Assembly (NCBI GenBank): GCA_028281765.1
Contig: JANQJF010000097.1
Span: forward strand, 62,001-126,000
Direction: 5' to 3'
Origin: Planctomycetota bacterium
GTDB lineage: Bacteria; Planctomycetota; UBA1135; UBA2386
Length of the DNA: 64,000 bases
Below, one piece after another: positions 33,994 through 42,263 of the stretch. Positions within the stretch are counted from its first letter, which is position 1, and each line of letters opens with the position of its first letter. The notes under the pieces are model-generated. The model did no database searches. It was not told where the DNA came from and was given only the letters and a program-made list of their open reading frames with translations. Both the position numbers and the translations under genes were made by a program.

Positions 33994-35505
33994 ATGCGAC
34001 TCCCCATCGCGATCGCGTGCGTCGTTGCTCTCCATTCGACTGCCACGGCTCAACAGTTCGTCGTCGCCGGCCCGGCCGAGCTGGTCGCCGCGACGAAGCC
34101 TCTGCGGGAACATCGCGCGAAGCAGGGACTCGACGTCCGCGTGCTCGACCTGGCGTCGGGTCGCCCGCAGGAGGTCGCCGCCAAGCTTCGCGACGACGTG
34201 CACGCACGCATCGATGCGGCGCAGGCACCCGGCTACCTGCTCCTCGTCGGCGACATCGGGCCCGTGCCGACGCTCTATCGACCGGGCCTTCGCTCGCATG
34301 CGGAGAAGTACCAGCTCGGCGCCCAGCGCGTGCCGTCCGACCTCGGCTACGTCGACATCGACGACGACGGCAAGCCCGAGTGGTCGTGCGGTCGGTTGCC
34401 CGCGAACACTGTGGCCGAAGTCGAAGCGATGGTGGCGAAGATCCTCGCCTACGAAGCACCGAGCGACAAAGCCGCCGACTGGCAGTGCGATGTCACGCTG
34501 ATCGCGAATGCCGGCAACTTCGGTGCGCAGATCGATCGCGCGATCGAGCACACCGTCAACCAGTTGTTCCGGGAGGATCTGAGCCCGTGGTACCGGATAC
34601 GTGGCGTCGTCGGCATGGAGACGAGCCCGTTCTACACGGCGCCCGACGACTTCTTGAGGGCCGTGACGCGCGAACTGAATCGCGGACCGTTCGCCGCGAT
34701 CTACGCAGGACACGGGCGGCGCAACAGCTTCGCGTCGGTGCAAGGCAAGCCGGTGTTCCGCAAGCGCGACGTGCCGGAGCTGCACGGCGCGCACCGCAGC
34801 ATCGTCATGGCCTACGCGTGCCACATCGCGAGCTTCCAGCACGACTGCTGCCTCGCCGAGGCCATGGTGCGCAGCCCGGGCGGGCCCGTCGCGGTGTTCG
34901 CGGCGAGTGAAGTGTCGTTCCCGTTCGGGGATCTACTGCTGGGCCACGAGTTGATGCAGACGCTGAGCGCGCGGAAGGGTGAGCTGCGAATCGGAGACCT
35001 GATTCGCAAGGCGAAGGTCACGACCCTCGGCGATCCCACCGACCCGTTTCACCTGCGTGCGGAGATCGTCGGCAACACACTCGGGCTCGACGAGCGCACC
35101 CGCTCGGGTACGCGGCGCTACACGTCGGACCTCTACCACCTGCTCGGAGATCCGGCTCTCGTGCTGCGGCTGCCGCGAGAGATCGTGGTCGCGCTCGCTT
35201 CGGGCCGCGCCGTGAAGCGCGGTCGACCCATCGAAGTCGTCCTCACGTGCCGGGGCGAGGACGGGCACCACCCGTCTCGCGTTCGGGTCGAGCTGTGCTT
35301 CGATCGCGGCGCGAGGAAGAATGCCGGCCTGAATGCGGACGTCTTGTCGAGTTCGGAGCACGCATGGGACGATTCGGACGAACTGCGCGTTGTCATCGAC
35401 GGCAGGGGTCTCCGAGGTCGATACGCAATCGTGCGAGTTTTCGCACAAGACGGTGCCGACTCGTGGGTCGGCGGACTACGGTTCCGATTCCACGGCCGCA
35501 GATGA
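33994..35505 (+). CDS. Gingipain-like cysteine peptidase (C25-type), second of a tandem pair
   Basis: A 503-residue exported protein (signal MRLPIAIACVVALHSTATAQ) closely similar to the preceding gene product. Shared segments include GYLLLVGDIGPVPTLYRPG, SDLGYVDIDDDGKPEWSCGR, His240 in AIYAGHGRRNSF, Cys276 in AYACHIASFQHDCC, TSDLYHLLGDPALVL and a C-terminal Ig-like domain. The His-Cys dyad and spacing support an active cysteine peptidase. Its stop codon overlaps the start of the ABC ATPase gene by four bases (ATGA), so a secreted peptidase and a cytoplasmic ATPase are translated from one message, an unexpected pairing. A 24-base gap separates it from its paralogue. Confidence 0.78.
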   Translation: MRLPIAIACVVALHSTATAQQFVVAGPAELVAATKPLREHRAKQGLDVRVLDLASGRPQEVAAKLRDDVHARIDAAQAPGYLLLVGDIGPVPTLYRPGLRSHAEKYQLGAQRVPSDLGYVDIDDDGKPEWSCGRLPANTVAEVEAMVAKILAYEAPSDKAADWQCDVTLIANAGNFGAQIDRAIEHTVNQLFREDLSPWYRIRGVVGMETSPFYTAPDDFLRAVTRELNRGPFAAIYAGHGRRNSFASVQGKPVFRKRDVPELHGAHRSIVMAYACHIASFQHDCCLAEAMVRSPGGPVAVFAASEVSFPFGDLLLGHELMQTLSARKGELRIGDLIRKAKVTTLGDPTDPFHLRAEIVGNTLGLDERTRSGTRRYTSDLYHLLGDPALVLRLPREIVVALASGRAVKRGRPIEVVLTCRGEDGHHPSRVRVELCFDRGARKNAGLNADVLSSSEHAWDDSDELRVVIDGRGLRGRYAIVRVFAQDGADSWVGGLRFRFHGRR

Positions 35506-36266
35506 CGACGCTCCGCATCCAAGATCTTCGCAAATCGTACGGCGACCTCGTGGCCGTCGACAACCTGGGGCTCGCGGCGAACGAAGGCGAGATTCTCGCG
35601 CTGCTCGGCCCGAACGGCGCCGGCAAGAGCACGACCGTGCAGTGCATCGTCGGGCTCCTGACGCCCGACCGAGGCACGATCGAGATCGACGGTGTCGATG
35701 CCCGCAAGGATCCGCGCAGCGCGCGGAGTCGCATGTCCTACGTGCCCGAGGTCGCGAGCCTCTACGAAGAGCTGACGCCGGCCGAATACCTGAAGCTGCG
35801 CGGACGACTGTTCGATATGGACGACGCGGCGATCGCGGCCGCGACCGAGCGCCTGCTCACGGGCTTCGGGATCTTCGACCGCGTCGACACGCCGATCGGC
35901 GAGTTCTCGAAGGGCATGACGCAGAAGGTCGGCCTGAGCGCCGCGCTGCTGACCGAGCCGAAGGTGCTCGTTCTCGACGAGCCGCTGTCCGGCCTCGACG
36001 TCGAGACGACGCTGGTCTTCAAGGAGGTGCTGCGCGAGTTCGCGAACCGCGGCGGCACCATCCTCTACTGCAGCCACCTGCTCGACGTCGTCGAAACCCT
36101 CGCCGACCGCATCGCCGTCATCGACAAGGGCACCCTCGTCGCGGCCGGCACGATCGACGAACTGCGCGCCCAAGTCGGCACCGGCGAATCCCGCCTCGAG
36201 TCGCTCTTCCAGAGCCTCACGGAAGCCGCCGACCCCACGATCCGCGCCCGCGAGATCCTCGGGTGA
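35502..36266 (+). CDS. ABC transporter ATP-binding protein
   Basis: A 254-residue nucleotide-binding subunit. Walker A GPNGAGKST with Lys42, Q-loop region SYVPEVASLYEELTPAEYL, signature EFSKGMTQKVGLSAAL, Walker B VLVLDEPLSGLD and an H-loop YCSHLLDVV are all present, so it should be active. Its class (ABC-2/CcmA-like exporters) needs a separate membrane subunit, and none is adjacent. The polytopic protein at 56437-57948, 20 kb away, is a possible partner because it too lacks an ATPase neighbour. The start overlaps the upstream C25-like gene; the stop codon is the first base triplet of the giant inverted repeat. Confidence 0.92.
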   Translation: MTTLRIQDLRKSYGDLVAVDNLGLAANEGEILALLGPNGAGKSTTVQCIVGLLTPDRGTIEIDGVDARKDPRSARSRMSYVPEVASLYEELTPAEYLKLRGRLFDMDDAAIAAATERLLTGFGIFDRVDTPIGEFSKGMTQKVGLSAALLTEPKVLVLDEPLSGLDVETTLVFKEVLREFANRGGTILYCSHLLDVVETLADRIAVIDKGTLVAAGTIDELRAQVGTGESRLESLFQSLTEAADPTIRAREILG

Positions 36267-36384
36267 GTGACAAATTCGTCTACGTGCAAAACGCGACAGT
36301 GAGTGTTACGGCTGCGTAACGTCGACTGTTACGCAGCCGTAACACTCACTGTCGCGTTTTGCACGTAGACAGTTTTGTCACTCA
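36264..36384. terminator. Giant inverted repeat joining two convergent stop codons
   Basis: Arms of 57 bases (36264-36320 and 36328-36384) flank a 7-base loop GTCGACT, with three mismatches confined to the outer part; the inner 43 base pairs are perfect. Each arm starts with the TGA stop codon of its flanking gene (ABC ATPase on plus, sigma-factor fusion on minus). On either strand the inner stem is followed by TTTT, so it can act as a bidirectional intrinsic terminator. Each arm also holds a small internal palindrome (GTTAC...GTAAC). I saw no second copy in the window. Confidence 0.8.
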
Positions 36385-39219
36385 GAGCTCGGCCTGCACG
36401 GTGAGTGAATCCCCACCGTCCGGCACGACGATCTCGAGGCTCGTCTCGTTCCCCGTATCCGCGTCGCGAAGCGTCAGCGTCAGCTCACCGATCGGAAGCT
36501 CGAGGTCGAGCGTGCCGTTGTCCGTCGGCCACGGGCGGTTCCACGCGAGGGTCACGTTGCGCTCCGACGCGGGGTGCGCCCAGCGGATGCCGGCGCGCTG
36601 AACCGGGGCGCCGCCCTGGGCGCGCGTGACCTCGACGCGCACCTTCGCCATGCGCGGCACGCGCAGCTCGATCCCCGTCGCCCCTTGCGCGACGTTGCTC
36701 GCGGTGACGCCGAACGCGCCCTGGTAGACGCCGAGCAGATAGCGCGCCTGCGGATCCGTCGGGAACGAGAGCGTGAAGTTGCCATTCGCATCGACGTGGG
36801 CCAGGCTCGAGACGATCGACGCCGCGGCGGCGCCGTCTTCCGAGCCATCACACCCGATCTCGATGTCCTCCTCGTCCGGATCCGAGTCGGGATCCGCATC
36901 CCCCACGCGGAACGCGAGCACCGTCCGCCCCACGGCGGGCAGCCCTTCATCGGTCAGCACGCGACCGTGCACCTGCGTGACGGCAGCCTGCACATGGAGC
37001 TCGACGTCCGACGCGTCGCCGTCCAACTCGACGTCGAGCGGCGCCGAAGCGATCGACGTGCCGTCGGCCGCGCGCGCCGTCAGACGATAGGTCCCCGGCG
37101 CCAGGTCGAAGAATCCGAACTGCCCGTCCGCCGTCGTCTGCGTCGAGACGCGGTTGTCCTCGTTGCCGACTTCCTTCGCCGTCACCCACGTCGCCGCCGC
37201 CACGTTGTTGATGAAGCTCCGACCCGCGAGGTCGAACCCGCCGCCGAGCGTCATCTCGATCGTGTGCACGCCCCCGGCCACGGGCGGCAGCGCGTTCGCG
37301 ACGCGCGCCATCGCGCCGCCGTGATACGCGCGGAGTTCCCCTTCGACGGCCTGCCCCTTCGGGAGCACGTTGGGCAGAACGAATCGACCGTCAGCGTCCG
37401 TCACCGCGTTCATCGAGTCGTACCCGCACACCCCCGAACTCCGCGGTTCGACGAAGCGCAGCGGTGCGCCGAACCAGTTCACGCGCGCACCCTCGACCGG
37501 CTGCCCGGCCAGGTCGCGCACGGACCCTTCGACGCGAGCACTCAGCACGAGCCGAATCTCGAGCGCCGTGCTACCAGCGGCAGTCGCGCGCGGCAGTCGC
37601 CGAGCCGTCGTGCAGTACCCGTCCTTGTGCACCGACACACCGGCGCCACCGTCGAACGCGCTCACCGCGGACGCGTCCGCGACCCACGCGAGCGGCACGT
37701 CGATACGCCCCTGCTCATCCGTCGTGCCGAGTGCCGTCGACGTGTAGCCGTGCACGCGCACGCTGGCTCCGACGACGATCGAGTTCGTCGCGTCATCTAC
37801 GACCGTGATCGACGCGTTCGCATCGGTCCCGATCCGAGCGTCGAAGCGGTTCTCCGAGTCCGCGGCGAGATTGACCATCGTGAACCAAGGCGCGAATCCG
37901 TCACGCTGGAACTCGACCTTGAGACGCGACCCTGCGCGCACGCCCTGCAGCCGGTACGCCCCGTCTTCGTCGGTGAACACGGTCCGCGCGCGACGCGCCA
38001 ACCCGCCTTCGACGCCGAACGCGAACACGCGCACCGCGACGCCCTCGAGCAACACGCCGGACGCAGCATCCCTCACCTCGCCGACCAAGTCGGTCGCAGC
38101 ATGGAGAACGATCGCGTCCGTCTTGTCGGGGCGAACGGTGGCGTAGGTCGTCGCGAAACCGTCTTTCGACACCTCGACACCCCACGTCGCGAACGGATGG
38201 ATTTCTCCCAACGTGAACACGCCGGCGTCGTCCGTCGTCGCCTCGGCTGGCGCTGCGACGAAGTCGCCGGTGCGGTACCGTTCCGACCCCTCGAACGAAC
38301 GCTCGTAGACCTTGACCAACGCGCCGACGACCGCATTGCCGCCACGGTCGACGACCTTGCGAGAGAATGGCGGATGCACCGCCTGGGATTCCATCGCGAC
38401 GCCGCCAGCGGATTCGGCCTCGCGACCGGCGGTCGCGACCACGGAGGTATGCGCCGCGACATCCGCGCCGGCGCCATCGCGTCGAGCGTCGGCAGAGGCT
38501 TCGTCCAAGGCGAACGGCGGGACCTCCGTGCGCTCGCTCCAGTCGAGCACGAACGGGGTGCTGGCCAACAGTGCCGCGCCGATACACAGCGCGGCGGGCT
38601 TCGAGAAGATCAAGTTCATCGGTCCTGGCTCCGGGGTCTGGGTCAGCGAGGACGGAGAGGCCCACGGCGTGGGCACGGGTTGCGGCGCCGCGAGGCTCAG
38701 CAAGAGCAGCGCGTAACCGTCGCCGAGGCTGCGGCGCAACGACTCGCGCAGCCGCTCGACCGCGCGCTTGGTCCGCACGCGCACCGTCGAAGCCGGCACC
38801 TGCATCGCCGCCGCGACCTCGTCGACCGACCGGTCTTCGAGGTAGCGCAGCAGGATCGTCGTGCGGTAGGGCTCGTCGAGCTCCATCGCCGCGGCGACGA
38901 CCTGTTGCAGCGTCTCGGCATGCTGCACGACCTCGGCCGCCGGAGCGGCATGGCACTCGCGCGCGACCGTCGCTTCGCGGCGACGACGCCGCTCGGCGCT
39001 CCGGTGCTCCTTGCGCGCGAGGTTGCGCAACAGCCCGACGAACCAGCCGCGATTCTTGGGCCGGCCATCGTCCTCGCGCCGCAGCTCCTGCATCAGCGCG
39101 TTCTGGGCGAGATCGTCCGCACCGTTCTCGTCCGTCGCGACGGTCCGCGCGAGCGCGCGGATGCGACCGGCGTGGTCGCGCAAGTCGTCACAGCCGAACG
39201 ATTCGGTCAACTCCGTCAT
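36382..39219 (-). CDS. ECF sigma factor fused to a membrane segment and carboxypeptidase-regulatory-like repeats
   Basis: A 945-residue fusion. Residues 1-165 are an ECF sigma factor: region 2 (ENGADDLAQNALMQELRRED, RGWFVGLLRNLARKEHRSAE) and region 4 (ELDEPYRTTILLRYLEDRSV, DEVAAAMQVPASTVRVRTKR). After a Pro-rich linker comes a membrane helix (about 206-225, AALCIGAALLASTPFVL), and then about 700 residues of repeated beta-sandwich domains with D-x-D-G-x-[FY] and L-x-P-G-x-Y turns (VTDADGRFVLPNV, FFDLAPGTYRLTA), a carboxypeptidase-regulatory-like series. The sigma part would be cytoplasmic and the repeats outside the membrane, so the protein may couple an external signal to transcription directly. 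The ATG at 39219 is chosen because region 2 follows; 25 more codons are open upstream. Confidence 0.8.
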   Translation of the reverse strand: MTELTESFGCDDLRDHAGRIRALARTVATDENGADDLAQNALMQELRREDDGRPKNRGWFVGLLRNLARKEHRSAERRRRREATVARECHAAPAAEVVQHAETLQQVVAAAMELDEPYRTTILLRYLEDRSVDEVAAAMQVPASTVRVRTKRAVERLRESLRRSLGDGYALLLLSLAAPQPVPTPWASPSSLTQTPEPGPMNLIFSKPAALCIGAALLASTPFVLDWSERTEVPPFALDEASADARRDGAGADVAAHTSVVATAGREAESAGGVAMESQAVHPPFSRKVVDRGGNAVVGALVKVYERSFEGSERYRTGDFVAAPAEATTDDAGVFTLGEIHPFATWGVEVSKDGFATTYATVRPDKTDAIVLHAATDLVGEVRDAASGVLLEGVAVRVFAFGVEGGLARRARTVFTDEDGAYRLQGVRAGSRLKVEFQRDGFAPWFTMVNLAADSENRFDARIGTDANASITVVDDATNSIVVGASVRVHGYTSTALGTTDEQGRIDVPLAWVADASAVSAFDGGAGVSVHKDGYCTTARRLPRATAAGSTALEIRLVLSARVEGSVRDLAGQPVEGARVNWFGAPLRFVEPRSSGVCGYDSMNAVTDADGRFVLPNVLPKGQAVEGELRAYHGGAMARVANALPPVAGGVHTIEMTLGGGFDLAGRSFINNVAAATWVTAKEVGNEDNRVSTQTTADGQFGFFDLAPGTYRLTARAADGTSIASAPLDVELDGDASDVELHVQAAVTQVHGRVLTDEGLPAVGRTVLAFRVGDADPDSDPDEEDIEIGCDGSEDGAAAASIVSSLAHVDANGNFTLSFPTDPQARYLLGVYQGAFGVTASNVAQGATGIELRVPRMAKVRVEVTRAQGGAPVQRAGIRWAHPASERNVTLAWNRPWPTDNGTLDLELPIGELTLTLRDADTGNETSLEIVVPDGGDSLTVQAEL

Positions 39220-39380
39220 CGGGGAGCGATCCCCGCCGCGGCCGATCGCGTTTCGGCGAACTGAAGAAAACCTCACACCGCAGTGATATCGCAATCACCC
39301 CGTCCGCGCCCGCCGCGACCACGGAGATTCGCCTGATCCCGGTTCAGTTTGCGCCCCAAACTGCCGATGACATCGGAGTC

Positions 39381-39848
39381 ATGGCACTCGTCACCAGGAT
39401 CGCGCTGCTGTCCACGTTCGCCCTCACCAGCTGCGGTCAGAGCTCCGAGCAGGCCGCCGCCGTCGCGGCGTTCGAGTCGTTCCAGGACGCACTGTTCGCC
39501 GGCAACAAGTCGGCCGTGCGCCGACTGCTGACGCGCGAATCGCAGCCGGTCCTCGCGCACATGCCGTGGGACCACGTGCAGTCGCAACAGCGACTCGAGC
39601 CACACGGCTGCGAATACGAGAACGGCCGCTACCACGTGCTGCTGCGGGATCCGAACCACGGCAACCGGGAGTCCCGCTACATCGTCGTGCGCGAGAGCAG
39701 CGCGTGGCGCGTGGACCTCATCGAATCGACGCGCTGGAACCGTGTCGAGACCGATCTGCCGGGCCCGCCGGAGCGCCTCGTGCCGCGCGAGCTGACGCAG
39801 CTCGAAATCGACGAAATCACGGCTTCGGAAGCGTCGCTCTCTCGTTAA
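39381..39848 (+). CDS. Small lipoprotein of unknown function
   Basis: A 155-residue lipoprotein: the signal RIALLSTFALTSCGQ carries lipobox LTSC with the lipidated Cys at residue 18. The mature part has a helical start (EQAAAVAAFESFQDALFAGN) and a strand-rich end (YHVLLRDPNH, SRYIVVRESSAWRVDLIEST), a pattern seen in small NTF2/DUF4878-like folds. I cannot name the family. A 6-base hairpin (39345-39350 with 39358-39363) precedes it in the divergent gap to the sigma fusion. trxB follows 34 bases later. Confidence 0.7.
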   Translation: MALVTRIALLSTFALTSCGQSSEQAAAVAAFESFQDALFAGNKSAVRRLLTRESQPVLAHMPWDHVQSQQRLEPHGCEYENGRYHVLLRDPNHGNRESRYIVVRESSAWRVDLIESTRWNRVETDLPGPPERLVPRELTQLEIDEITASEASLSR

Positions 39849-39882
39849 CTTGCCTCCGTCGCCTCCGCGCGGCGAAAGCAAG

Positions 39883-40821
39883 ATGACCGACGTTCTCAAG
39901 ACCCTCATCCTCGGATCCGGCCCGGCCGGATACACCGCCGCGATCTACGCCGCGCGCGCGAACATGAACCCCATCGTCCTCGCCGGCAGCCAGCCCGGCG
40001 GGCAGCTGACGATCACGTCCGACGTGGAGAACTACCCCGGATTCCCCGACGGGATCATGGGGCCGGAGATGATGGAGCGGTTCCAGAAGCAGGCCGAGCG
40101 CTTCGGCACGGAGGTCTTCTTCGAGATCGGTGAGAAGGTCGATCTGTCGCAGCGGCCGTTCAAGGTCTTCTCGAACGCCGACAAGACCTACGAGTGCGAG
40201 ACGCTGATCATCAGCACCGGCGCGTCGGCGCTCTACCTCGGGCTCGAGAACGAACTCGCGCTCCAGGGTCGCGGGGTTTCCGCCTGCGCGACCTGCGACG
40301 GCTTCTTCTTCAAGGAGAAGAAGGTCTTCGTCGTGGGCGGGGGCGACTCGGCCTGCGAGGAGGCGACGTTCCTGACGAAGTTCGCGAGTCACGTGCACAT
40401 GCTCGTGCGTCGCGACGAGCTGCGGGCGAGCAAGATCATGGCGGAGCGCGCGATCAACCACGAGAAGATCACCGTGCACTGGAACACCGAGGTCGTCGAC
40501 GTCCTCGATGTGTCTCAAGGCAAGGTCACCGCGCTCGAGCTGAAGAACAACAAGTCCGGCGAACAGTGGACCGAGGACGCCGAAGGCCTATTCCTCGCGA
40601 TCGGCCACAAGCCGAACACGGACCTCTTCAAGGGCGTGCTCGACATGGACGATTCGGGCTACCTGATCACCGAGCCCGGCAAGACCGCAACGAAGATCCC
40701 GGGCGTCTACGCGTGCGGCGATGCGCAGGACAGCTACTACCGGCAGGCGATCACGGCGGCCGGCACCGGCTGCATGGCCGCGATCGAAGCCGAGCGCTGG
40801 CTCGAGAACCAGGAAGGCTGA
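39883..40821 (+). CDS. trxB: Thioredoxin reductase
   Basis: A 312-residue FAD/NADPH enzyme that reduces thioredoxin in the cytoplasm. The FAD site ILGSGPAGYTAAIYAARA, the GGQLTITSDVENYPGFP loop, the redox motif Cys135-Ala-Thr-Cys138 (SACATCDGFFF), the NADPH site VVGGGDSACEEATFL and the closing VYACGDAQDSYYRQAITAAG all match low-molecular-weight TrxB. The ATG at 39883 begins the conserved part. The stop is 16 bases from the convergent YCF48-like gene. Confidence 0.96.
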   Translation: MTDVLKTLILGSGPAGYTAAIYAARANMNPIVLAGSQPGGQLTITSDVENYPGFPDGIMGPEMMERFQKQAERFGTEVFFEIGEKVDLSQRPFKVFSNADKTYECETLIISTGASALYLGLENELALQGRGVSACATCDGFFFKEKKVFVVGGGDSACEEATFLTKFASHVHMLVRRDELRASKIMAERAINHEKITVHWNTEVVDVLDVSQGKVTALELKNNKSGEQWTEDAEGLFLAIGHKPNTDLFKGVLDMDDSGYLITEPGKTATKIPGVYACGDAQDSYYRQAITAAGTGCMAAIEAERWLENQEG

Positions 40822-40837
40822 CCCAAAAGAGGGAAAC

Positions 40838-41893
40838 TCAGAAGAGTCCGGTCGTCTCCTCCCGAAGGAACGACCCGTGCAGCTTCGCGACGCGACCGTC
40901 GGCGCCACAGGCCCACACGAGTCCGTCGCGACCCTTCGCGAGGCTGTGGAACCCGACCTTGCCGAACGCGCGCCACGTCTCGCCGCCGTCGATCGAGAGG
41001 CTCGCGCCGTGCGAACCTACCGCCAGCACGCGGTTGTCGTCGAGCCACAGCGCCGCGGACCGGTAGCCACCCGCGTCGGCCGCGTGCCACGACGCGCCGC
41101 CGTCGTCGCTCCACGCCGCCGTCCCGGCCCGTTCCTCCGGCTGCGCGTAATCGCCGCCGACGGCGACGCCACGGTCGCCATTCCAGGTCACGGAGAACGC
41201 TCCCTGTGACGGCGCCTCGTTCTGGAGCGGCAGCGCGACGGTGTCCCGCGACTCGCCGGGCACGAACGATACGTGGCGGGCGGACTTGCCGCCGGTCGCG
41301 AGCGAAAACACGCCCTCCCCCGGCCGCTGCACGACGAGGCAGGTGCCGCTCGCGGCGAACGCGGCCTCGCCGGGGCGCGGCTCGGGGAGGGTTTCCCTAC
41401 CGGTATCGACGAAAGTCCGGCCGGCGTCGCGGCTCTGCAGAAGGCAGAACCGCCCGTCGATCGCATCGCCGAACATGACTCCGTTGTCGCCGTCGAACGC
41501 CATCGCGTCGAAGAAGGCGGCCTCACGCGCGTCCTCGTGCACGATCCGCCACGTCGCGCCGCCGTCCTCGGTGCGGTAGACCCGCGCCGGCTGCCCCGCC
41601 ACCATCGCGAGGACGTGGTCCGCGTCGAACGCCTCGAGGTCGCGGAAGTCGCATTCGGAGGTGTCCGGCGGGGCGACATCGGTCCAGGTCGCGCCGCCGT
41701 CGAGCGTGCGCAACAGCGTGCCCCCGGATCCGCCAACGAACACGACGCGTGAATTGACGGCCGCGAGGCCACGGAGACTCGCATCGGTCCCGGTATCGAC
41801 ATCACCCCACCCCGTCGGGACGTACGTCGTCGTGACCGAGGAACAGCCGGCGAACAGGCCGGCCAGGATGAGCACGAACACAGGGCCCTTCAT
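40838..41893 (-). CDS. YCF48/Asp-box beta-propeller lipoprotein
   Basis: A 351-residue protein with a lipoprotein signal (MKGPVFVLILAGLFAGCSS, lipobox FAGC). Its body shows beta-propeller blades with Asp boxes: TLDGGATWTDV, TEDGGATWRIV, SRDAGRTFVDT, SDDGGASWHAA and SIDGGETWRAF. The arrangement is like YCF48/HCF136-type proteins, which assist assembly of membrane complexes in phototrophs; in other bacteria the role is unknown. The ATG at 41893 was chosen for the signal peptide. It is convergent with trxB. Confidence 0.8.
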   Translation of the reverse strand: MKGPVFVLILAGLFAGCSSVTTTYVPTGWGDVDTGTDASLRGLAAVNSRVVFVGGSGGTLLRTLDGGATWTDVAPPDTSECDFRDLEAFDADHVLAMVAGQPARVYRTEDGGATWRIVHEDAREAAFFDAMAFDGDNGVMFGDAIDGRFCLLQSRDAGRTFVDTGRETLPEPRPGEAAFAASGTCLVVQRPGEGVFSLATGGKSARHVSFVPGESRDTVALPLQNEAPSQGAFSVTWNGDRGVAVGGDYAQPEERAGTAAWSDDGGASWHAADAGGYRSAALWLDDNRVLAVGSHGASLSIDGGETWRAFGKVGFHSLAKGRDGLVWACGADGRVAKLHGSFLREETTGLF

Positions 41894-41993
41894 GCCTCGC
41901 GAGTATCGAAGCGCCCTGACCGAGCCGCCAGGATCCTCGGTCACATTCAGGTCAGATGGGTAACTTCCCGTCGGTCGTCATGTAGACCCTCCC

Positions 41994-42263
41994 GTGAACG
42001 CGAACCAAAAACGCATCGCCGAGCTGCTCGACCTGCTCGACGACTTGGATCGCCGCCACCCCGCGCCAGAAGCCGCGCCGATCCACGAGGTCGCACGCCA
42101 GGCTCTCCTGGACGAATTGTCACGCGTCGCGCACGCCGATGGACTCGCGATCTACCGATCCGGGAACACGCTGGATGCGATCAGCTACGCAGGGTGGCTC
42201 GCGAAGCCGACGGACGGTCGAGCCCAAGATACCCAGAACGGGAAGACCAAGAACGGGAACTAA
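41994..42263 (+). CDS. Small cytoplasmic protein of unknown function
   Basis: An 89-residue open frame with a GTG start at 41994. It is predicted mostly helical at the N-terminus (QKRIAELLDLLDDLDRRH, IHEVARQALLDELSRVAHAD) with a basic tail. No signal peptide and no recognised family. The three-base overlap of stop codons with the convergent gene at 42260 and its own divergent promoter gap (100 bases) support it being a gene, but it is short. Confidence 0.5.
   Translation: MNANQKRIAELLDLLDDLDRRHPAPEAAPIHEVARQALLDELSRVAHADGLAIYRSGNTLDAISYAGWLAKPTDGRAQDTQNGKTKNGN

Noticed and set aside
36574..39264. 896-codon plus-strand open frame
   Set aside because: Antisense to the sigma fusion, with no family signature.
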